Shown: positions 34,263-40,363 of the stretch, one piece after another | How positions within the stretch are numbered: the first letter of the stretch is position 1 | Layout of the letters: each line of letters starts with the position of its first letter | Assembly (NCBI RefSeq): GCF_050337105.1 | Contig: NZ_JAKJSQ010000041.1 | Span: 1-40,363, forward strand | Reading direction: 5' to 3' | DNA length: 40,363 nucleotides | Source: Aliivibrio_A kagoshimensis | GTDB taxonomy: Bacteria > Pseudomonadota > Gammaproteobacteria > Enterobacterales > Vibrionaceae | Notes under the pieces: generated by a model | What the model saw: only the letters and a program-made list of their open reading frames with translations | Database searches by the model: none | What the model was told of the DNA's origin: nothing | Position numbers and translations under genes: made by a program

Positions 34263-34617
34263 TTGATGTCCCTTGTATTAAAATTCATAAATTTATCGCA
34301 AAATCACGATATGCTCACCGCCGAACTACTATTAATAAGTAACTCTGAATGATAAAGCGATACGAATAGTACATTAGTCCCCATTATTGTAAAGGGCTAA
34401 ATCCACAATCTAGGCGTGTTAATGGCAAAGAAAAGTAAATTTCATGATCAAGCCAGTGTTTTTTATGAATTTAATGAACACAAGGAATCATTTTCTGTGT
34501 TGGTACGTGGATAAACCCGACAAGATGAATTGAAACTGAATGTCATGCTCAGACTCTATTAACACACCCTAACGTAATCTCTCCATACATTAATTTACTA
34601 CCTCACTGGAGAAGGCT
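34263..34617. other. 355-bp intergenic region, csp and GT2 promoters
   Basis: Divergent gap between the cold-shock gene and the glycosyltransferase. It probably holds a long csp 5' UTR on the reverse strand. A 30-codon frame (34422-34514) is listed separately. No terminator or clear -35/-10 pair was identified. Confidence 0.55.
34422..34514 (+). CDS. Possible 30-residue small ORF
   Basis: ATG to TAA frame coding for a basic/aromatic peptide (starts MAKKSKFHDQ, ends SFSVLVRG). Only a weak ribosome site (TAGG at 34411-34414) precedes it. It may be a chance frame or a leader peptide; no family is recognised. Confidence 0.2.
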   Translation: MAKKSKFHDQASVFYEFNEHKESFSVLVRG

Positions 34618-35355
34618 ATGAACTCAATTAGTATCGTTATCATTACTCTAAACGAAGAGAAGCGCATTGGTCGCTTAATGGATGACCTCGTGCAGCAAAC
34701 ATCACAACAATTTGAAGTCATTGTTGTCGATTCAAATAGTGAAGATGCTACCTGTGAAGTCGTGAGCGCTTATCAGCAAACATTACCCCAACTCACTATA
34801 GAACGCATGCCGACACGTGGGGTTAGTTTAGGGAGAAATACAGGCGCAGAGCTTGCTCAGTATGAACGTATTCTTTTCTTAGATGCGGATGTACGCCTTG
34901 ATGTGAACTTTCTTGAAAAAGCACAAAAGGAATTAAAGGCGAGACAGTTAGAAGTTGCGGGTGTTTATATGGGAGCGAAAGATTTACCTAAGCTACATAA
35001 GGTCGGTTACGCTCTGTTCAATCTTGGCATGTTTGTTACTCAGTTCACCTTTCCGACCGCAGTCGGTGCGTGTATCTTTTCTACAAAACGCGCGCACCAA
35101 GAGCTAAATGGTTTCGATGAAAGAATTACTTTATGTGAAGATTGCGACTATGTGAAAAGGGCAAGTAAAACCTGGCGTTTCCGTTTTTTACCGATTCGAT
35201 TTCAGTTTGACCCACGTCGTTTAGATCAGGATGGGTTATTTAAAATGGGAATGACCTATTTTAAAGCGAATGTTCGACGTTTTTTTCAAGGAGAAATGCG
35301 CAACAACGAAATGACCTATCAGTTCGGTCATTATCAAGATCAAAAAACATCATAA
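34618..35355 (+). CDS. Family 2 glycosyltransferase
   Basis: 245-residue GT-A fold enzyme. ISIVIITLNEEKRIG starts the nucleotide-sugar domain; VVDSNSEDATCEVV and FLDADVRLD (DxD, metal ligand) follow, and the acceptor region has FDERITLCEDCDYVKRA. It probably transfers a sugar to a lipid or glycan at the inner membrane. It lies 12 bp upstream of the DedA-LssY gene, so it is probably co-transcribed. GGAGAAGG precedes the ATG. Confidence 0.88.
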   Translation: MNSISIVIITLNEEKRIGRLMDDLVQQTSQQFEVIVVDSNSEDATCEVVSAYQQTLPQLTIERMPTRGVSLGRNTGAELAQYERILFLDADVRLDVNFLEKAQKELKARQLEVAGVYMGAKDLPKLHKVGYALFNLGMFVTQFTFPTAVGACIFSTKRAHQELNGFDERITLCEDCDYVKRASKTWRFRFLPIRFQFDPRRLDQDGLFKMGMTYFKANVRRFFQGEMRNNEMTYQFGHYQDQKTS

Positions 35356-35367
35356 GATGAGGTGAGT

Positions 35368-36642
35368 ATGTTTGACGGAGTCAGCTTATTTATTGGCGCG
35401 TTACTTGATGCACTCATAGGTCCAAATTTATTTATTCCTGGGGAGCCCTTCTTTATTGCAGCGGGTTATCAGCTGCATGGTGGGATATGGACCAGCACGC
35501 TTTATGTCGTGCTGGGAGCCTTGATTGGCGATCATTTGAGTTTTTTCATTGGGCGCTATTGGGGGGTGACCTCACAGCGAAGATTGATGAAATGGCAGCC
35601 AAAAACGGGCCGAATGATCGCTCGGTGTCGTTTATTAATGAGTCGTAACAGCGTGAGTGTTTTAGCCTTCTCTCGTCTATTAGGGCCCGTAGCATGGGTT
35701 GTCCCTTTTATTGCTGGAAGTCATAACGTGTCATGGAGACGTTTTAGCGTGTATGGTTCGGTAGGATTGTTATTAGGCATTGGGCAATTTGTTGTGTGGG
35801 GGTACCTATTAGCTGTTGGTATCAACCAATTACCATTTGTCGATAGCCTCCATACTTTTTGGCTTGAACACCAGTACTCACTGTTAGTGATTGCAATGAC
35901 GGGTTGCTTGTTGGTTGTCGGCTGGAAAAAAGGCTGGAAGTTTATGATAACTAAATCCGCTGCGCTTTTTTTAATCGGCACTTGTGTTATCAACTACGGA
36001 TACTTCTTTTGGTGGGCTGATGATCATAAAGCACTCCCTCAAGCTGAACGTCGTGTTGAGATTAGTTCACTGACAGAGATTAATTATGACGTATATCCAG
36101 GAAAGTCATCCTATTATGATGCCCAAGCCATTAATGTTATCTATCTAGGCCAGAATCCGGCTTCCTTGATGCATGAATTGGAGTGGATTGAAAATAAGAC
36201 GTTCTCACAGAACGATTTAGAGTGGGGTGATTACATTAATCTGCTGCGTGATAGCACACCACCTGTGTCGGATCTTTTTTGGCAAGGTGCGCCGCAACAA
36301 CTCGCCTTTCAGCGTCCAGGTACGTTGAGCAAACGTAATCATATTCGTTGGTGGAAGGCAGGTATTGATGTACACACACAACAGCCAATTTGGCTTGGGG
36401 CAATCAGTTATGACAATGGTTTTACCGTGGTACCATACTCTGGGTTTGTGACGGTTCTGCATAGCATTGAGCCTGAAATTGACACACAAAGAGATCAACT
36501 TGCCAGTTCGGTCAATGCGTTACAAAATTGGCAAACGTCATTACAGCCGTTAAGCCAACCAACGGTGCTTGATGACCATCATGATTACTTTTCAGACGGA
36601 AAGGTTCTGATTGTACAGCCTTCAATCTCAAACACGTTGTAA
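35368..36642 (+). CDS. DedA-LssY fusion membrane protein
   Basis: 424-residue protein. The N-terminal half is a DedA (SNARE-associated) membrane domain: PGEPFFIAAGYQLHG, LGALIGDHLSFFIGRYWG, FSRLLGPVAWVVPFIAG. A further helix (about 190-215) joins a soluble LssY-type C-terminal domain (YDNGFTVVPYSGFVTVLHSIEPEID). DedA proteins move or flip envelope lipids such as undecaprenyl phosphate, so it may support the upstream glycosyltransferase. I chose ATG 35368 (GATGAGG five bases upstream) over GTG 35362. Its last 15 bp overlap the convergent kinase gene. Confidence 0.87.
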   Translation: MFDGVSLFIGALLDALIGPNLFIPGEPFFIAAGYQLHGGIWTSTLYVVLGALIGDHLSFFIGRYWGVTSQRRLMKWQPKTGRMIARCRLLMSRNSVSVLAFSRLLGPVAWVVPFIAGSHNVSWRRFSVYGSVGLLLGIGQFVVWGYLLAVGINQLPFVDSLHTFWLEHQYSLLVIAMTGCLLVVGWKKGWKFMITKSAALFLIGTCVINYGYFFWWADDHKALPQAERRVEISSLTEINYDVYPGKSSYYDAQAINVIYLGQNPASLMHELEWIENKTFSQNDLEWGDYINLLRDSTPPVSDLFWQGAPQQLAFQRPGTLSKRNHIRWWKAGIDVHTQQPIWLGAISYDNGFTVVPYSGFVTVLHSIEPEIDTQRDQLASSVNALQNWQTSLQPLSQPTVLDDHHDYFSDGKVLIVQPSISNTL

Positions 36643-37968
36643 ATGTAAGGTTGCTTTTACCCCCCCCATAGAGCTACGGCTTAATGTTAGTGAACCTCGA
36701 TAACTGTGTGCCATTTCATTGACAATATTAAGACCTAACCCCGAACCTGGTGTCGTTTCATCTAAACGGACACCTCGTTGAAGAACTAGGTGACAGGATT
36801 CTTCGGGGATGCCTGAGCCATCATCTTCGATGACTATCTCAACCCTATTATTGCTTATATTCTCGCTGTGAACTCGAATCAGTGAGTGCGCCCATTTGTA
36901 ACTATTTTCGATCAGGTTACCTAGCATTTCATCAAGATCTGTCTGATCAACAGAAACAATCAATTCACTACTGAGTTCATTAACCAGCAGGACTTTTTTA
37001 GCGCTGTAGATTTTATCAAAAGCCATTGCAATGGCATCAATGCGCTCAGAGGGTATGGCTTTCACTGATAAGATATTCATAGAGCCAGCCACTCTTGCTC
37101 GACCTAAGTGGTAATCAATATGGTTTTGCATTTGGTTTACGAGATCATTGAGCTTCGTATCGTTACCGTTTTCTATAGCTTCAATCTCATTTTTTAAAAT
37201 TGACAGCGGTGTTTTTAACGCATGAGACAGGTTGCCAACATGATGCCTCGCTCGTTGGAGCAGTTCTTGATAGTGAAATAACAGCGCATTGAGATCGACA
37301 ATTAATGGGGATATCTCGTTCGGATAGTCATCTGAGAGTTGGTCAATATTGCCCTCTTTAAGGTATTGAAGCTCTTGTTGCATTTTCTGCAGCGGACGCA
37401 GTGACCAGCTTACCTGAACGCTAATGATCACCAGAACCCCTATGTACAACAGCATTAAAATGAACCACAACTGACCGGTTAGAAGGTGTAAGGTCTCTTC
37501 TAATGGGTCCTCTTCCAAGCCAATAACTATATGAATGGGTATTGGGTCATCAGGTAACAGAACGACCTTTTTGATATAGATGAGCCTTTCGGTTTTAACG
37601 CCTAATGAATAGGTGAAAAATTGTTGATTGTCCGTTTGAATAGTCATTCCTGAAAGTGAGCGGGAACGAAGGGTTTTCTGCTGGCTTTTTATTTGCCAAT
37701 ACGCACCACTATTAGGTTGATTAAAACGCGGGTCCGAGAGTTGATCTAAGAGGGTGAATTTTCCCTGTTCATCGGTAGTAAGATGCGCCACTATTTCATC
37801 CATGGTGAGGCGAAGTTGGTTTTTTTCATTATTTTCAAGGTAGTCTTGTACCAATGTAGGGATACCGATACCTGCTGCGACAACCAAAACGGTTAGCCAT
37901 AAAAATGCAGCCCAAAGTAGTCGATTCTTAAGGCTTAAACGAGCCATGAAACGGGATTTATTTGGCAT
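36628..37968 (-). CDS. Sensor histidine kinase, PhoQ-like
   Basis: 446-residue inner-membrane kinase. Membrane helices near 17-40 and 166-185 frame a periplasmic sensor of about 125 residues. A HAMP-like linker leads to the dimerisation helix with phospho-acceptor H249 (NLSHALKTPLSIL). The ATPase domain has N box LGNLIENSYKWA, G1 VIEDDGSGIPEE and G2 GSGLGLNIVNEM. It overlaps the response-regulator gene by 11 bp, so they form one system. The pair resembles the PhoPQ/CarRS (VprAB) group of Vibrio that controls lipid A modification (inference). A run of eight G near the 3' end (36660-36667) is notable. Confidence 0.92.
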   Translation of the reverse strand: MPNKSRFMARLSLKNRLLWAAFLWLTVLVVAAGIGIPTLVQDYLENNEKNQLRLTMDEIVAHLTTDEQGKFTLLDQLSDPRFNQPNSGAYWQIKSQQKTLRSRSLSGMTIQTDNQQFFTYSLGVKTERLIYIKKVVLLPDDPIPIHIVIGLEEDPLEETLHLLTGQLWFILMLLYIGVLVIISVQVSWSLRPLQKMQQELQYLKEGNIDQLSDDYPNEISPLIVDLNALLFHYQELLQRARHHVGNLSHALKTPLSILKNEIEAIENGNDTKLNDLVNQMQNHIDYHLGRARVAGSMNILSVKAIPSERIDAIAMAFDKIYSAKKVLLVNELSSELIVSVDQTDLDEMLGNLIENSYKWAHSLIRVHSENISNNRVEIVIEDDGSGIPEESCHLVLQRGVRLDETTPGSGLGLNIVNEMAHSYRGSLTLSRSSMGGVKATLHLQRV

Positions 37969-38617
37969 TGAGTTGATACCCCAAACCTCTTATCGTTTTA
38001 ATGATGTTTGGTGAGATCTTCTTGCGAATTCTTCCGACAAAAACTTCGATAGTGTTAGAGTCACGATCAAAATCTTGCTGATAAATATGTTCAACTAACT
38101 CAGTTTTTGAGATGACTTTTTCAGCGTTGTGAACGAAATAGGCAACCACTTTGTATTCTAGTGCTGTTAAATTGATCGCTTGACCCTGCCATATAACGGC
38201 TGAGGCACGAGTGTCTATGCTTAATTCCCCAATTTTGACAACGGGAGAGACATTACCCGATGCACGGCGTAATTGAGCACGAATACGGGCAATCAACTCT
38301 ATCATTTCAAAAGGCTTAGTGAGATAGTCATCCGCACCAGCATTTAATCCTTCAACTCGCTGACTTAATCCATCTCGGGCACTAAGAATAACGACGGGTG
38401 TATTGATATGTTCATCTCGAATGCCTTTTAGCACCGTCAAACCATCGATTTTGGGTAGGCCCAAGTCTAGAACAATAATGTCCCACTCTTCTGACGTTGC
38501 ACGGTACAGAGCATCGATACCATCAGTAGATAGCTCGGCAACCCATCCTGTATCTGTTAACGCGTTAATGATCTGCTTGCCTAATGCGAGCTCATCTTCA
38601 ACCACTAATATTCTCAT
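37958..38617 (-). CDS. OmpR-family response regulator, PhoP/CarR-like
   Basis: 219 residues with a receiver domain (acidic pocket EDE at 7-9, phospho-site D51 in VLDLGLP, K102 in TKPFE) and a C-terminal winged helix (LTALEYKVVAYF, then FDRDSNTIEVFVGRIRKKI and TIRGLGYQL). It is the partner of the overlapping kinase. The closest recalled relatives are PhoP/QseB-type and Vibrio CarR (VprA) regulators. A TATAAT element lies upstream on the reverse strand at 38651-38656, next to ATGAA repeats that may bind the regulator itself. Confidence 0.93.
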   Translation of the reverse strand: MRILVVEDELALGKQIINALTDTGWVAELSTDGIDALYRATSEEWDIIVLDLGLPKIDGLTVLKGIRDEHINTPVVILSARDGLSQRVEGLNAGADDYLTKPFEMIELIARIRAQLRRASGNVSPVVKIGELSIDTRASAVIWQGQAINLTALEYKVVAYFVHNAEKVISKTELVEHIYQQDFDRDSNTIEVFVGRIRKKISPNIIKTIRGLGYQLNAK

Positions 38618-38650
38618 CGACTTTCTATCCTTATTTAAGCGGCTCCTTTA

Positions 38651-38656
38651 ATTATA
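38651..38656 (-). promoter_or_regulatory. -10 box of the two-component operon
   Basis: TATAAT on the reverse strand, 33 bp before the regulator ATG. Three TTCAT direct repeats (reverse strand; 38662-38666, 38668-38672, 38679-38683) lie just upstream, in place of a good -35 hexamer, as expected for an activator-dependent promoter. Confidence 0.45.
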
Positions 38657-38716
38657 TCGTAATGAAGATGAATGGAAAATGAACATCAATATACACAGGA
38701 CATTGTTTTAATAAAC

Positions 38717-38735
38717 GGGAGAGCAACGCTCTCCC
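38717..38735 (-). terminator. Terminator-like hairpin of the aldolase gene
   Basis: Strong 8-bp GC-rich stem GGGAGAGC / GCTCTCCC with a 3-nt loop, just after the aldolase stop codon. The reverse strand continues with GTTTATT, a moderate T-tail. Confidence 0.7.
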
Positions 38736-38742
38736 ATAACCG

Positions 38743-39603
38743 CTATTTTAGTTGCTCAAGTACGGCAAGTAGTTGCGCTTTTTTCTCATCACTTAACGGA
38801 GAAAAAGGCCGACGACATTCACCATAATTGACCCCTTGTTCGTTCATGGCAAATTTTATCGATTGATATAAACCACATGATAATAGAACTTCGGTGATTG
38901 CATTCACGGTGTGTTGAATGCTCATTGCTGCTGCTAAGTCATCATTTTCATAAGCTTGATAGAGTTCAACATACTGTTTTGACATCAAGTTATAGGTGCT
39001 ACCTATACCTCCAGATGCCCCCATCTGTAAACCATTCAATAGCATGGTGTCTTCACCATGAAAGATGAATAAATCAGGATTATAGCTATGCAAACGCTCA
39101 ATAATAAACATATCTTGCGTGGTATGTTTTAATCCAATCACATTAGGGATAGTTGATAGTGCTTTCATGTCGTCAAGCGTTAGGTTAATGCCGGTGGTAC
39201 CAGGGATATTATACAATAACAGAGGTGCAGCTGATGCCTGTGCTATTGATTGGTAATACGCTTGTATCTCTGTTTTATTAAAACCATAGTAGAAAGGAGG
39301 GGTGGCGGAAATGGCGTCATAAGAGTAGGCATTAGCTGCGGCAGTTAATTGCAGCGCGTCGCGAAGTGAAATGGCGCCAACATGAGCAATGATTTTGACT
39401 CTTCCTGCGTTGGCGATTGATATTGCTTTTAATACTTGGCAGCGCTCTTCGATTGACATCATAAAACACTCGGCAGAACTACCACCAATGTAGAAGCCAT
39501 GTACGCCTTGTGAAATATGATGGTTTACCATATCGGGTATGAAATCAATCTTCAGTTCATCATTTATAAACGGGGTCATTAGTGGAACGAAAATACCTTT
39601 CAT
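38743..39603 (-). CDS. DapA-family aldolase, probable sialate lyase (NanA-like)
   Basis: 286-residue class I aldolase of the DHDPS/NAL family. Schiff-base Lys159 (NVIGLKHTT) and Tyr131 (LLLYNIPGTTG) are present. The carboxylate loop GGSSAE (40-45) resembles the GGSTGE of N-acetylneuraminate lyase, and GGIGSTYNLM and CRRPFSPL match NanA more than DapA, so cleavage of sialic acid to ManNAc and pyruvate is the best guess. No other sialic-acid genes are next to it. ATG 39603 is preferred (GGAG at six bases); TTG 39615 is upstream in frame but overlaps that site. Confidence 0.78.
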   Translation of the reverse strand: MKGIFVPLMTPFINDELKIDFIPDMVNHHISQGVHGFYIGGSSAECFMMSIEERCQVLKAISIANAGRVKIIAHVGAISLRDALQLTAAANAYSYDAISATPPFYYGFNKTEIQAYYQSIAQASAAPLLLYNIPGTTGINLTLDDMKALSTIPNVIGLKHTTQDMFIIERLHSYNPDLFIFHGEDTMLLNGLQMGASGGIGSTYNLMSKQYVELYQAYENDDLAAAMSIQHTVNAITEVLLSCGLYQSIKFAMNEQGVNYGECRRPFSPLSDEKKAQLLAVLEQLK

Positions 39604-39817
39604 CGTGTTCTCCAATTCGATGTCATGTAACGATCAGTCAATAATACTCTTTATGGAGTTTAGCTTCACTTTTAATATTAAAAAAGTTAGTGATACTTCA
39701 CTGTTTCCAATTTTGAGTCAGCCGCTTTATAGTGGTTGTTCAACGCTGAGTTAGGCTAACCTCTTATGATGTGAGGACTTTCCAGCAATTATTAAAGGAA
39801 TAGAAAGAGGGAAAGTT

Positions 39818-40195
39818 ATGAACTGGTATTTAATGACCTTAAAGCAGTATATCGATTTCCGTGGTAGGGCAAGGCGCAAACAGTACTGGATGTTTACATT
39901 GATCAATGTGATTTTGAGTCTGTTGCTGTCATCACTTGATGGAATGGTAGGCTTGTTTAATGCTGAAGCAGGAATTGGCATGATCAGCGGGTTGTACTCG
40001 CTGGCGATTCTGCTGCCAGCTATTGGGGTAACGGTGAGACGCTTGCATGATACAGGGCGAACGGGCTGGTGGTTATTAATTGGGCTTATCCCACTGATTG
40101 GTGCTCTTGTTCTACTCTACTTTTTAGTGAGTAACGGTGACAGTCAATCAAACCGATTTGGATCAGATCCTAAAATAGACACTTTTATCGGTTAG
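39818..40195 (+). CDS. DUF805 inner-membrane protein
   Basis: 125-residue protein with the DUF805 pattern: YIDFRGRARRKQYWMFTLIN, then two to three membrane helices, RRLHDTGRTGWWLLIGLIPLIGALVLLYFLV and a polar tail with NRFGSDP. Function is unknown in the family. The following 168 bp to the window end contain no gene I can support. Confidence 0.9.
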   Translation: MNWYLMTLKQYIDFRGRARRKQYWMFTLINVILSLLLSSLDGMVGLFNAEAGIGMISGLYSLAILLPAIGVTVRRLHDTGRTGWWLLIGLIPLIGALVLLYFLVSNGDSQSNRFGSDPKIDTFIG

Positions 40196-40363
40196 TGAAT
40201 TACAACTAACATTTAGTGATCTAGTCATAATATTTCACAAATAATTAACCTAGTGTTATTAACTATTTATTGATTAGGGATATTCTTTATAACCATATAG
40301 AATAATCCCTTATTAATTCACCTCTCATATTTCGTCGTATATTGAATGAGACTACTATAACTT

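Noticed and set aside
1..40363. Insertion sequences, prophage genes, toxin-antitoxin pairs, tRNA attachment sites
   Set aside because: None could be supported by motif, inverted ends or gene content in this window.

Overview
The window looks like chromosomal DNA of a Vibrio or close relative (gammaproteobacterium, AT-rich). The reasons are the mix of families: a VF530-family protein, AcpH, a DUF1289 protein, an HBD-type RNase H, two methyl-accepting chemotaxis proteins, several c-di-GMP proteins and a PhoP/PhoQ-like pair. Species assignment would need a database search. No rRNA, tRNA, insertion sequence or prophage gene was recognised. Three ambiguous bases (59, 15895, 30413) show this is an unpolished assembly.

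Left flank (1-7.9 kb): a degenerate EAL protein, an MCP with a probable HBM sensor, a DEAD-box helicase, a DnaQ-like exonuclease with an RRM protein, an unknown protein, ACP phosphodiesterase behind an EamA transporter, and a divergent MarR regulator whose 19-bp presumed operator occurs twice in the shared intergenic region.

Centre (8.0-19.7 kb): a complete type I-F CRISPR-Cas locus on the + strand. A WYL-domain regulator is followed by cas1, cas2-3 fusion, csy1/cas8f, csy2/cas5f, csy3/cas7f and cas6f, in tightly packed or overlapping frames. A leader and an array of 34 apparently identical 28-bp repeats with 33 spacers follow. Catalytic residues of Cas1, Cas2-3 and Cas6f are present, so the system looks intact. 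Points of interest are two palindromes between the regulator and cas1, two exact IHF-consensus matches and nested inverted repeats in the leader, a tandem duplication of a 58-bp repeat-spacer unit, a 33-nt self-complementary spacer, two spacers that may target homologous coding sequences, and an apparently long lysine-rich N-terminus of Cas8f. The system class is known; the regulatory architecture and these array details are the parts that merit checking.

Right flank (19.8-40.4 kb): RNase H and a methyltransferase, a DUF4136 lipoprotein, an Asp/Glu racemase-like protein lacking the second cysteine, a DUF1289 protein, a CHASE-GGDEF diguanylate cyclase, a large DUF748 protein, a dCache MCP, a small Cys/His protein, a GGDEF-EAL protein, a VF530-family protein, a PEP-CTERM-like exported protein, a cold-shock protein, a GT2 glycosyltransferase with a DedA-LssY fusion, an OmpR-family two-component system, an orphan sialate-lyase-like aldolase and a DUF805 membrane protein.

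Functional themes are phage defence in the centre, and chemotaxis, c-di-GMP signalling and envelope modification in the flanks. Several start codons were reassigned using ribosome binding sites (acpH, WYL regulator, DUF748, GGDEF-EAL, VF530, DedA-LssY, aldolase).
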